A stretch of DNA of 38,862 bases from an uncultured Rhizobiaceae bacterium. Its GTDB lineage: Bacteria > Pseudomonadota > Alphaproteobacteria > Rhizobiales > Rhizobiaceae. The notes beneath the pieces are model-generated. The model was not told where the DNA came from. It made no database searches and was given only the letters and a program-made list of their open reading frames with translations. Shown here one piece after another: positions 7,744-15,886 of this stretch. The stretch is from assembly GCA_951813045.1 (NCBI GenBank), contig CATOTF010000001.1, forward strand, positions 351,956 through 390,817, read 5' to 3'. Numbering within the stretch: the first letter of the stretch is position 1; each line of letters begins with the position of its first letter. The position numbers and the translations under genes were made by a program.

Positions 7744-9248
7744 TTGGATAAACCTTCTGACGTTTTAGTGCTCAACGCTTCTTCCATGCGTGTGGTTAAT
7801 TTCGCGATCTGATCCTCAAGTGCATCAGTTTGCAGTTGATCCGTTGCAGCCTCAATTCGCGAACTAATCTCGCGCAACTGATCTTCAATAACGCCGGTAT
7901 CCGGTGAAGCTAGCATAGCGTTGGCATTACCCAAATCACCAGCTTCAGCATATTTTTCGAATGAACCCAATCGGTCGGTCAAGCCATCAATACGAACAGC
8001 GAGATTGTCCAGCTGGGGGCCGTTATCCTGTTCTACAACCGAGTCAATTGAGCGCGCGAGTTCTGTCATACGCGCTTCCACGCGATCAAGTGCCGAGAGG
8101 TCGACATCTGGGGTACTGCGGCCAACATTGGATACGGCAACCAAAGCACGCGCAACTTCATCCAGTCGATTTTCAATGGACGATAGATCAATTTCCGATA
8201 CTGGCAATGCGCGAGCGACTTCATCTAACCGGCTTTCAACGGATGATAAATCGAGGTCGACTTTAGGCACGCCGGCCTGAGCTTGTACCTGCGCCTGAAT
8301 TGCGACAGAGCTGGACAATTGCTCCATCTTTGACGCCATTTCTGCGAGCTGTTTTTCCAGCTGGGTGATGGCCAATGTCTGTGGCAGGTCGTCAATAATT
8401 GTTTGCAGGGAGTGGAGTTGTGCACCCAGCTGCTCGACCCGTGGGCCAACCTGATTGGCAGTTTGAATTGAAACCTGATCCAGGTTTCTGGCGAGCTCAT
8501 CAAACCGGGATTTTATTTCACCATATTCCGCATTGTTTTGAGAACGGCTATGGGACTGAATCGCAGATTCAACATCCTTTGCCATTGTGCTGCGTAGATG
8601 ATCAATCTCTCTGGTGAGTTGGTCAAAAGCCTTCTCGTTCGGGTTGTTCTGGGCCTGCAAATCAGCGATTGCATGGGCAATGCGGTCAATCTCCGACTGG
8701 GGAACCGATTGCTGAACAGCAACGGGTTTTGCCACTTCCTTTCGAAGGCTTGCCAGTTCATTTTTCAATGCAGCAAGTTCAGGCCCAATTATATCCTTTT
8801 TCGGCGCAGGTTCTGGTTTTGGTGCTGGTGGAGGTGTGTGCGCTTGGACGGCTGCTGCGTGCTGGTTCAACATGCGCTGACGGTTTGCAATTTCAGCAAC
8901 CGCAGAATTTTGCCTACCAAATTCGCCACTGTGACCCATGTGCGGAGGCATGCCGATGGGAGCCTGACCCCCAATTTGGCCGGAAAGTTGGTTGAGCTGC
9001 GCCTGAATTGCGCTCAGCTCAGAATTTGGTTGCAGGGGTGCCCCTGTTCCAAGTCCGTGTTGTTGAACTTGTGGGTGTGCATAGGGTGGCACGACTGGCG
9101 GGGCAGAATGAAGACGTTGTTCAATTGCGCCAATAGCTCGTTTTAAGTTTGCGATACGATCAGGGTCTGACCCGGAATTATATCCGTTGCCGGGGCCGGA
9201 AACATATGATGGATTGTAGCCAGGGGCTCCAGGATACGCTGCACGCAT

Positions 9249-9538
9249 AGAACTATTCTCACATTTGTGTCGGTCGAGTACCGACAAGGCACAATTGGGC
9301 CAAGGCGCAATTATATTTGGGGCCACTTTCGCCAATCATAGTAAACAGGGCGTTAATTGTTCTTAATTGAGGACAATTGATTGACCATTTGAGTGAGAAA
9401 ACGTTGCAACAAGCACATGGGATTTGACTTCATTGTATTAATTTATCAGAAATGGTTGAATGGCTTTTGGGGGGAGAGTCCAATTCCAGGTTTTTGAAAA
9501 GCCGGGCTCGGAGACACTATCGGAAACAAAGTGAACTC
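9249..9538. other. Divergent intergenic region between PodJ-like gene and MerR regulator
   Basis: This AT-richer 290-base stretch must hold the promoters of both divergent genes. I see no clear sigma-70 pair and no palindrome comparable to the one at 10271. A frame beginning at 9452 extends the MerR gene upstream but has no conserved content. Confidence 0.4.
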
Positions 9539-9964
9539 ATGCAAAATTCTGACATTATTGAAAGTCGGTCGAACCCCTATAAACCGATCGAACATGCCGA
9601 ACAGAGGGTCTATAAAATTGGTGATCTTGCACGCGAATTCGACGTTACCCTGAGAACTCTGCGTTTTTACGAAGACCGCGGACTCATTAATCCAGGGCGC
9701 TCCGGAACAACCCGCCTATATAGCTCGGAGGACCGGGAACGCCTTCGCGTCGCTCTATTTTGCAAGCGTATCGGTTTGTCATTGGGCGATATCCGTCAAG
9801 TGCTGGATTTGCACGAACAAAATGACCGGGACGCTACAACCACCAATAGGATACGACAGGTTTACCTGTCTCAACTGTCTGCGCTGGAGCTTCAGCAACA
9901 GGAAACGATGGAAACTATCGCCGATTTAAAAGGCAAGCTGGCCGAAATGGATAATCAATCCTAA
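9539..9964 (+). CDS. MerR-family transcriptional regulator of the fatty-acid oxidation operon (LiuR-like)
   Basis: A 141-residue regulator counted from the ATG at 9539. It has a MerR winged helix (YKIGDLAREFDVTLRTLRFYED, then RGLINPGRSGTTRLYSSEDRERL), the second helix pair (CKRIGLSLGDIRQVLDL) and a long C-terminal dimerisation helix (LSALELQQQETMETIADLKGKLAEM). No cysteine pair of the metal-sensing MerR type is seen, so the ligand is probably organic or an acyl-CoA. The gene precedes acyl-CoA dehydrogenases in the same direction. A palindrome lies in between at 10271-10286. MerR proteins of the LiuR group control branched-chain and acyl-CoA catabolism in proteobacteria; the assignment here is inference from context and the site. 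A longer frame starts at 9452. Confidence 0.82.
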   Translation: MQNSDIIESRSNPYKPIEHAEQRVYKIGDLAREFDVTLRTLRFYEDRGLINPGRSGTTRLYSSEDRERLRVALFCKRIGLSLGDIRQVLDLHEQNDRDATTTNRIRQVYLSQLSALELQQQETMETIADLKGKLAEMDNQS

Positions 9965-10060
9965 AGGGATTGTTGATTCGATTGTTGATGTCCGAAATTG
10001 CTAAAGCCTGCAGATATTGCAGATAGGTTTATTGTAAATCGTCACATTACACTCTAACCG

Positions 10061-10115
10061 AAAACCCATTCTGACTATTGAAAACCATTCATTTTCGAGG
10101 GATTCAGTGGGTTTT
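10061..10115. repeat. Inverted repeat AAAACCCA / TGGGTTTT downstream of the MerR gene
   Basis: Eight-base arms at 10061-10068 and 10108-10115 are perfect reverse complements separated by about 39 bases. The second arm ends in four T residues. It may be a weak terminator or a chance repeat; the large loop argues against a classical intrinsic terminator. Confidence 0.3.
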
Positions 10116-10270
10116 GACATCTTAATTCCCAAAAAAATACCGATGCGGTCCCTGTTTTGTAGAATTGGTCGGATTTTTCAGGGTCGTAAAAGCACGACAC
10201 GAACTTAAGCTGCCAAAATACGACGCGCGCCCGGCGAAACAAGAAAGTTGACCAGTGTGCGCAAATACAC

Positions 10271-10286
10271 CTTACGTAAACGTAAG
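10271..10286. promoter_or_regulatory. Palindromic operator candidate for the MerR regulator
   Basis: CTTACGTAAACGTAAG has perfect 7-base arms (CTTACGT and ACGTAAG) around AA. It sits upstream of the beta-oxidation operon and downstream of a MerR gene. From memory it closely resembles the LiuR-type consensus (TTTACGT..ACGTAAA). It probably mediates control of 10449-18082. The exact promoter elements around it are not obvious. Confidence 0.65.
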
Positions 10287-10448
10287 AATTATGGACAATT
10301 CAAATTCCTTCTTATATATATGGAGAACCGGTTGCATCATCACTGCATGTGCTGATGATGAGTAACCAAATGCAATGATTTGCCAGAGTTCGGGAACCTG
10401 ACCGCTACTCAACAGATCAACAAACAAAGAATTTGAGAGAATATCACC

Positions 10449-12245
10449 ATGCCCACATATCGTGCCCCAATAGAAGACAGTCTGTTTATTCTCAATGACG
10501 TGCTGAATATCGCCCGTTACAATAACCTTCCCGGTTTTGAAGACGCCACACCCGATACTGTTGAAGCCATTTTGGGTGAAGCAGGAAAAATGGCGGAAGA
10601 GGTTCTCCAGCCGCTCAATGAAGTGGGAGATACCCAAGGTTGCACGTGGCACGAAGACCATACGGTCACTACACCTAATGGTTTCAAGGAAGCCTATGAT
10701 CTTTACTCAGAATCCGGTTGGGGTGCCCTGCCCTTCCCCGAAGAATATGGCGGTCAAGGCCTTCCAGCGACCCTAAATGCGGCTGTGCAGGAATATGTAT
10801 CTTCCGCCAATATGGCCTTTGGCATGTATCCCGGCCTCACCGCGGGTGCTGCAGCGGCCCTGATCACCCACGCATCGGACGAGCAAAAAGCAGCTTACGT
10901 CCCAAAAATGTTGTCTGGAGAATGGTCCGGCACGATGAACCTGACCGAACCCCATTGCGGTACGGACCTTGGGTTGATGCGCACGAAAGCCGTTCCCCAG
11001 GACGACGGAACTTACAAGATTTCCGGCCAGAAGATCTGGATTTCCGCTGGTGAACACGACATGTCCAACAACATCATCCATCTGGTCTTGGCGCGGATTG
11101 AAGGTGCGCCGGAAGGCGTGGACGGCATATCCCTGTTTGTCGCCCCAAAATACCTGCTTGACGGGGACGGTAATCCCGGTGAACGCAACGGTATGACGTG
11201 TGGCTCGCTCGAACATAAAATGGGCATTAACGGCAACGCCACCTGCGTCATGAATTACGACGAAGCTACTGGCTTTCTCGTGGGCACAGAACACCGCGGG
11301 CTTAAGGCCATGTTTGTGATGATGAATGAAGCCCGTCTTGGAGTGGGCATTCAGGGACTTTCACAATCTGAAGTTGCCTATCAAAACGCAGCGGACTGGG
11401 CCCGCGAACGGGTCCAGGGACGGTCCATTTCCGGCACAAAATTCCCTGATCAAAAAGCTGACCCGATTATCGTTCACCCGGATATTCGCCGCGTTCTAAT
11501 GACCGCCCGCTCTTTCAACGAATCCGCCCGAGCTCTGGCCTATTGGACCGCACTTCAGGGGGATTTAAGCCACCGAAGCGACGATGATGAAGTCCGTCAG
11601 GCGGCGGATGATTTCATGGGACTTCTAACCCCCGTGGTAAAAGGTGTTATCACCGACACGGGCTTCGATAATGCTGTTCGCGCTCAGCAAGTGTTCGGCG
11701 GTACCGGATACACCAAAGAACAGGGGGTTGAACAATTTGTGCGCGATGCCCGCATCGCAATGATCTACGAAGGCGCCAATGGCATTCAGGCACTTGATCT
11801 TGTCGGTCGCAAGCTACCATCAAAAGGTGGTCGCGCTGTTCAGGCTTATTTCAAAGAGGTCGGCAAATTCTGTTCAGCCCACAAAGATAATGACGAGATG
11901 AAACCCTATATCGAGCCGCTTTCAAAAGCACTCTCTGATTTGCAAACCGCAACCATGTGGCTGGTGCAAAACGGCATGGCCAATCCGGACAATGCCGGTG
12001 CGGCCTCCACCGATTATATGCATCTGTTCGGCCTTGTGGCGCTTGGCCACATGTGGGGCATGATGGCGGCAACTGCGCAGGAAAAACTGGCGACTGGTGA
12101 CGAAGGCTCCAAACAGTTTCTTGAAAACAAACTGCTGACTGGAAAATTCTTTATGGAACGGATTATCCCGGAAAGCGCCACACATCTGGTTCGCATTCAA
12201 ACCGGTGCGGATACGATGATGGCCTTGGATGCGGAGGCGTTTTAA
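10449..12245 (+). CDS. Acyl-CoA dehydrogenase, large type with C-terminal extension (DmdC/FadE-like family)
   Basis: A 598-residue flavoprotein, about 200 residues longer than a standard acyl-CoA dehydrogenase. The extra length is an N-terminal segment (YRAPIEDSLFILNDVLNI) and a C-terminal domain after residue 455. Recognisable parts are the FAD/substrate loop MNLTEPHCGTDLGLM (163-177), GQKIWISAGEHD (193-204) and the C-terminal motif MIYEGANGIQALDLVGRKL, with Glu441 as the likely catalytic base. The reaction is alpha-beta dehydrogenation of an acyl-CoA thioester, passing electrons to ETF. DmdC (methylmercaptopropionyl-CoA dehydrogenase) belongs to the same subfamily, so the chain-length or thioether preference is open. 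It is the first gene of the operon, with two bases between its stop and the next start. Confidence 0.92.
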   Translation: MPTYRAPIEDSLFILNDVLNIARYNNLPGFEDATPDTVEAILGEAGKMAEEVLQPLNEVGDTQGCTWHEDHTVTTPNGFKEAYDLYSESGWGALPFPEEYGGQGLPATLNAAVQEYVSSANMAFGMYPGLTAGAAAALITHASDEQKAAYVPKMLSGEWSGTMNLTEPHCGTDLGLMRTKAVPQDDGTYKISGQKIWISAGEHDMSNNIIHLVLARIEGAPEGVDGISLFVAPKYLLDGDGNPGERNGMTCGSLEHKMGINGNATCVMNYDEATGFLVGTEHRGLKAMFVMMNEARLGVGIQGLSQSEVAYQNAADWARERVQGRSISGTKFPDQKADPIIVHPDIRRVLMTARSFNESARALAYWTALQGDLSHRSDDDEVRQAADDFMGLLTPVVKGVITDTGFDNAVRAQQVFGGTGYTKEQGVEQFVRDARIAMIYEGANGIQALDLVGRKLPSKGGRAVQAYFKEVGKFCSAHKDNDEMKPYIEPLSKALSDLQTATMWLVQNGMANPDNAGAASTDYMHLFGLVALGHMWGMMAATAQEKLATGDEGSKQFLENKLLTGKFFMERIIPESATHLVRIQTGADTMMALDAEAF

Positions 12246-12247
12246 AC

Positions 12248-13420
12248 ATGACACACCCAACCGAAGCACTCGACATTAAGACACCGGATTGGCGGACGCA
12301 GGAAGATGTTGCCATGTTGCAGAACATGGCCCTGCGTTTCATGGAAGAGGAAATTGCGCCTCATTATGAGCGCTATGAAAAGCAGGAAATGGTGGACCGT
12401 GAAGCTTGGGAAAAGGCCGGTGCGGCCGGTCTCCTGTGCGCTTCCATGCCGGAAGAATATGGCGGGGCCGGTGGCACTTACGCCCATGAAGCGGTAATTG
12501 CAGAGGCGATTGGGCATGCTGGTGTCGATGCCTTCGGTCTGGCGCTCCACAATTCTATCGTAGCACCCTATATTTTGCATTACGGTTCGGAAGACCAAAA
12601 GAAAAAATGGCTTCCCCGGATGGCAAGCGGCGAATTGATCGGTGCCATCGCGATGTCCGAACCCGGTGCCGGGTCTGACCTTCAAGGGGTAAAAACCACC
12701 GCTCTCAAAGACGGCAACCATTACAAGATAAACGGTTCCAAGACCTTCATCACCAATGGGCAACACGCCAATGTGATTGTTCTGGTTGTGAAAACAGACC
12801 CGTCGCTCGGGGCGAAAGGCACGTCTCTTATCGTTGTTGAGACCGACGGTCTTGAAGGGTTTGAGCGGGGGCGAAACCTCGACAAGATCGGTTATAAGGC
12901 CAATGACACGTCAGAATTATTTTTCAACGATGTGCGTGTACCCACTTCCAACCTGTTGGGTGCGGAGGAAGGGAGCGGTTTCTATCAACTGATGGAACAA
13001 TTACCGCAGGAGCGCCTGCTAATTGCCAATCAGGCCATTTGCGCCATCGAAACGGCTTTGGCCCTCACCATCGATTACGTCAAAGAACGTAAAGCTTTTG
13101 GCAAAACAGTTATGGACTTCCAGAATACCCAGTTCAAACTGGCTGAACTTAAAACGGAAGCCAGTGTGGGTCGCGTATTTGTCGACCATTGCGTCGCCCA
13201 ACATCTTGAAGGCGGGCTGGATGCAACCACCGCTTCCATGGCGAAATATTGGGTCACCGATCTGCAATGCAAGGTCATGGATGAATGCGTCCAACTGTTC
13301 GGCGGATACGGCTATATGAATGAATATCCAATCGCCCGCATGTTCCGCGATGCCCGTGTCCAACGCATTTACGGTGGCACCAATGAGATCATGAAAGTGC
13401 TGATCGCGAGGAGCCTGTAG
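12248..13420 (+). CDS. Acyl-CoA dehydrogenase, long-chain (LCAD/IVD-type active site)
   Basis: A 390-residue enzyme of the standard four-domain-family length. AMSEPGAGSDLQGVKT (135-150) and INGSKTFITNG (161-171) form the flavin and substrate loops. The usual catalytic Glu of the C-terminal YEGTNEI motif is replaced by Gly (IYGGTNEIMKVLIARSL). Instead Glu255 in MEQLPQERLLIA stands where LCAD and isovaleryl-CoA dehydrogenase carry their base. The pattern LPQERLLIA plus GGTNEIMK is the LCAD signature. It probably oxidises long-chain or branched acyl-CoA and donates electrons to ETF. The ATG follows two bases after the previous gene and precedes the membrane protein by two bases, so all three are one transcript. 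Confidence 0.92.
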   Translation: MTHPTEALDIKTPDWRTQEDVAMLQNMALRFMEEEIAPHYERYEKQEMVDREAWEKAGAAGLLCASMPEEYGGAGGTYAHEAVIAEAIGHAGVDAFGLALHNSIVAPYILHYGSEDQKKKWLPRMASGELIGAIAMSEPGAGSDLQGVKTTALKDGNHYKINGSKTFITNGQHANVIVLVVKTDPSLGAKGTSLIVVETDGLEGFERGRNLDKIGYKANDTSELFFNDVRVPTSNLLGAEEGSGFYQLMEQLPQERLLIANQAICAIETALALTIDYVKERKAFGKTVMDFQNTQFKLAELKTEASVGRVFVDHCVAQHLEGGLDATTASMAKYWVTDLQCKVMDECVQLFGGYGYMNEYPIARMFRDARVQRIYGGTNEIMKVLIARSL

Positions 13421-13422
13421 TC

Positions 13423-14082
13423 GTGACGCAGGCCGTGGTCACTTCCGGTGTAAATTGGCGCGAGACCTCGCTTGTTCGCAAGGTTCACGGGCTCAACGCC
13501 CGTATACTGGCAATTTTCATTGCCGCACACCTGTTCAACCATTTACATTTCGCACTTGGCGTTGAAGAGCACATCGCGATGATGGACAAGCTGCGGGCCA
13601 TCTATCGCCTGCCGTGGCTGGAATACAGTCTTTACGGATTGTTCTTCGTACAAATTGCCGCCGGTCTTTGGCTCGCCAAAAAGAACTGGAAGCCGGGCAA
13701 CAAGTGGTCATGGGCGCAAGTAATTTCCGGCCTCCTGATCGCATTTTTCCTGGTGCAGCATTTGGCGGCAACAATCTATGTTCGCTCAAATATCGGATAT
13801 ATCGATACGGACGCCCATTGGGCATTGATTGTTGTCCGCGATATTCCATTCAATCTGTATTTCGCGCCTTATTATTTCATCGCCGTTTCAGCCCCGTTTG
13901 TGCACATTGCTTGCGCATTGCATTTTGCGGGCGGTCGGGCATCAACCCTTTACGCCCGCCCGGTCGCGATAGGCGGCGCGTGTCTGTCCGCCTTCATTGT
14001 TGGCTCCATGCTGGTTCAGGCTTCCCAGATCGAATTTCCGGCCGATTATCAACGTTATTTAACGGAAACACTTGGCGCATGA
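13423..14082 (+). CDS. Five-helix, histidine-rich membrane protein (possible b-type cytochrome, SQR/QFR subunit C-like fold)
   Basis: A 219-residue inner-membrane protein with hydrophobic segments near 28-46, 68-84, 98-120, 145-169 and 182-200. Histidines lie inside or at the edge of several helices: His36, His40 and His42 (IAAHLFNHLHFAL), His113 (FFLVQHLAAT), His161 and His167 (FVHIACALHF). The number and placement recall the di-heme cytochrome b subunits of succinate dehydrogenase and fumarate reductase, but I cannot assign it to a named family. It starts with GTG at 13423 behind a strong GAGGAG. It overlaps the thioesterase start by ATGA, so it is firmly inside the beta-oxidation operon. 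A role in moving electrons from fatty-acid oxidation to quinone is inference. Confidence 0.7.
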   Translation: MTQAVVTSGVNWRETSLVRKVHGLNARILAIFIAAHLFNHLHFALGVEEHIAMMDKLRAIYRLPWLEYSLYGLFFVQIAAGLWLAKKNWKPGNKWSWAQVISGLLIAFFLVQHLAATIYVRSNIGYIDTDAHWALIVVRDIPFNLYFAPYYFIAVSAPFVHIACALHFAGGRASTLYARPVAIGGACLSAFIVGSMLVQASQIEFPADYQRYLTETLGA

Positions 14083-14519
14083 ACATGCAGTTTACCAAAG
14101 ACATGGCACCACCATCGGCAAAATGGATGGGGATGGATATAATTGAACATGACCCATCGAAAATGTATTCGAAAGTGTCGTTCGAACCGAACAAGGATAT
14201 GATCAATTTCGGTGGTGTTATCCAGGGCGGGTTCCTCACCGCCATGATGGACGACACAATGGGTTTCAACGCATTCATTTGCCTCGGCATGAAGATGACG
14301 ATGGCATCAATCGACCTGCACACGCATTTCATGAAAGCCGTCCCCCTCGGCCCCATAACCATTGAAGCATGGGTAACGCGGGCGGGGAAATCTGTCGTAT
14401 TTCTGGAAGCCAAACTCCATGGCGAGGATGGTGAGCTTGCCGCGCGAGCAACATCGAGCTCAAAATTACGCCCATTTGTCGGGCTCCAGTATGATATCGG
14501 GGAGAAATCTGATGATTAA
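14079..14519 (+). CDS. PaaI-type hotdog-fold thioesterase
   Basis: A 146-residue single hotdog domain. The core reads MINFGGVIQGGFLTAMMDDTMGFNAF, equivalent to the HGG...D motif of PaaI thioesterases, with Gln in place of the usual His and the Asp pair retained. Later strands (MASIDLHTHFMKAVPLGPITIEAWV and VVFLEAKLHGEDGELAARATSS) match the fold. It probably hydrolyses acyl-CoA or 3-hydroxyacyl-CoA to release CoA when the pathway is overloaded. The ATG at 14079 overlaps the previous stop (ATGA). The open frame extends back to 13614 inside the membrane gene, which is not coding in this frame. About 146 bases without a clear gene follow before the thiolase. Confidence 0.88.
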   Translation: MNMQFTKDMAPPSAKWMGMDIIEHDPSKMYSKVSFEPNKDMINFGGVIQGGFLTAMMDDTMGFNAFICLGMKMTMASIDLHTHFMKAVPLGPITIEAWVTRAGKSVVFLEAKLHGEDGELAARATSSSKLRPFVGLQYDIGEKSDD

Positions 14520-14665
14520 TCACCGCAATGTGTGTTGGAATGATCATATGAACCCCAACGGCAGCTTGGAATGTACAACCGCAAAGACCAATTGCCATAA
14601 AGCACGAAGAATTCCCGCCGCTGTCAAACGCAGCGCTGACATTATGAAAACCAAGGAGACCAACC

Positions 14666-15874
14666 ATGGCTGACGCATATATTTATGACCATGTTCGCAC
14701 CCCTCGAGGCCGCGGCAAGAAAGACGGTTCACTGCATGAAGTAACCAGTAATGCGCTGGCGACGGGTGTGCTCGAAAACATTCGTGACCGAAATGAGTTG
14801 GATACAACCCTCGTTGATGATGTGGTCTTCGGCTGTGTTGACCCGGTCAAGGAAGCCGGTGGGGACATTACCCGTACCGCCGTTTTGCAAGCCGGATACG
14901 ACGAAAGCGTGCCGGGTGTTCAATTGAACCGCTATTGTTCCTCCGGTCTTGATTCTGTCAATTTTGCGGCGGCAAAAATCATGGCTGGCGTTGATGACGT
15001 CGCCATCGGCGGCGGTGTTGAATCCATGTCGCGGATCGGTATCGGTGCCGCCGGCAATGCCTGGCCTATGGACCCGTCGGCTGCGCTCCCGTCTTATTTT
15101 GTGCCCCAGGGTATTTCCGCCGACCTGATCGCAACCCAATACGGCTTCTCACGAGATGACGTGGATGCCTATGCGGTGGAAAGCCAGAAGCGTGCCGCTA
15201 AAAGCTGGGAAGAAGGGCGCTTTAAAAATGCCATCGCTCCAGTCAAGGACGTCAACGGATTGACCATCCTTGACCATGACGAACACATGCGCCCGTCTAC
15301 GGACATGCAGTCTCTTGCATCCCTCAATGCAAGTTTTGCAATGATGGGGGAGATGGGTGGTTTTGACGGGGTTTCCTTGCAGCGCTACCCGCAGTTGGAA
15401 GAGGTCAACCACGTCCACCACGCAGGTAATTCATCCGGTATCGTTGATGGTTCCGGCGCCGTGCTTCTCGGATCTGAAAAAGGTGGGAAATCCATGGGGT
15501 TGAAACCCCGCGCCCGGATCAAGGCTTTCACCAATATCGGTTCAGAGCCCAACATCATGCTCACCGGCCCGGTAAGCGTGACAGAAAAACTGCTCAAGCA
15601 GGCGGACATGAAAGTCGAAGACATTGACCTGTTTGAATTGAACGAGGCTTTTGCCTCGGTCGTACTGCGCTTCATGCAGGCGTTTGAAATTCCCCACGAC
15701 AAGATCAACGTTTGCGGCGGTGCCATCGCCATGGGTCACCCCCTTGGGGCAACCGGCGCGATGATATTGGGCACCGTGCTCGACGAACTGGAACGACGAG
15801 ACCAGAACACCGCACTGATCACACTTTGCGTTGGCGCAGGTATGGGCACCGCAACCATCATCGAACGGGTATAA
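14666..15874 (+). CDS. Acetyl-CoA C-acyltransferase (thiolase)
   Basis: A 402-residue thiolase with all three catalytic elements: nucleophile Cys91 in [19 protein letters not shown], His358 in [13 protein letters not shown] and Cys388 in [13 protein letters not shown]. The N-terminal [17 protein letters not shown] matches the FadA-like branch more than the AtoB branch. It cleaves 3-ketoacyl-CoA with CoA into acetyl-CoA and a shortened acyl-CoA, in the cytoplasm and probably in complex with the next gene product. AAGGAGA stands seven bases before the ATG. The stop is 12 bases before the fadJ-like gene, as expected for a thiolase/multifunctional-enzyme pair. Confidence 0.94.
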   Translation: MADAYIYDHVRTPRGRGKKDGSLHEVTSNALATGVLENIRDRNELDTTLVDDVVFGCVDPVKEAGGDITRTAVLQAGYDESVPGVQLNRYCSSGLDSVNFAAAKIMAGVDDVAIGGGVESMSRIGIGAAGNAWPMDPSAALPSYFVPQGISADLIATQYGFSRDDVDAYAVESQKRAAKSWEEGRFKNAIAPVKDVNGLTILDHDEHMRPSTDMQSLASLNASFAMMGEMGGFDGVSLQRYPQLEEVNHVHHAGNSSGIVDGSGAVLLGSEKGGKSMGLKPRARIKAFTNIGSEPNIMLTGPVSVTEKLLKQADMKVEDIDLFELNEAFASVVLRFMQAFEIPHDKINVCGGAIAMGHPLGATGAMILGTVLDELERRDQNTALITLCVGAGMGTATIIERV

Positions 15875-15886
15875 GGAAACAAAGAC

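Larger units (their letters stand above)
6385..9248 (-). pseudogene. PodJ-like polar localisation protein, N-terminal coiled-coil half (truncated by IS insertion)
   Basis: The first 954 or so codons of a long cytoplasmic coiled-coil protein. It begins MRAAYPGAPGYNPSYVSGPG, then has an LKRAIGAIEQRLHSA segment, a Pro/Ala/Gln-rich part, and long heptad-like stretches. These include seven 29-residue repeats of the type LEEQIAGLSARVEEAANVNS and end in an acidic tail. The frame enters the IS and stops 18 bases inside it (TAG at 6366-6368). Joining 6385 to 4751 gives a continuous 1492-residue frame, AESIDTNSNGNLEPQ across the join. PodJ-type proteins organise a cell pole in alphaproteobacteria. I chose the ATG at 9248 because the 29 extra residues of the longer frame from 9335 look unrelated; its ribosome site is weak. 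Confidence 0.85.
9965..10448. other. 484-base intergenic region between MerR regulator and beta-oxidation operon
   Basis: No gene is supported here; the reverse-strand frame over 10272-10661 mostly overlaps the acyl-CoA dehydrogenase and has no recognisable content. The region contains the palindrome at 10271-10286, a TTGACC at 10248-10253 that could serve as a -35 box, and a long-range inverted repeat at 10061-10115. The leader between the palindrome and the start codon at 10449 is about 160 bases, long enough for post-transcriptional control, but I see no known riboswitch. Confidence 0.5.

Noticed and set aside
6366-9335. A complete 989-residue protein gene ending naturally at 6366
   Set aside because: Its last six residues and stop lie inside the IS; the real product is truncated by the insertion, and the start at 9335 adds residues with no conserved look.
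10272-10661. Reverse-strand 129-residue frame upstream of the acyl-CoA dehydrogenase
   Set aside because: It overlaps the dehydrogenase N-terminus and the operator candidate, has no ribosome site and no recognisable domain.
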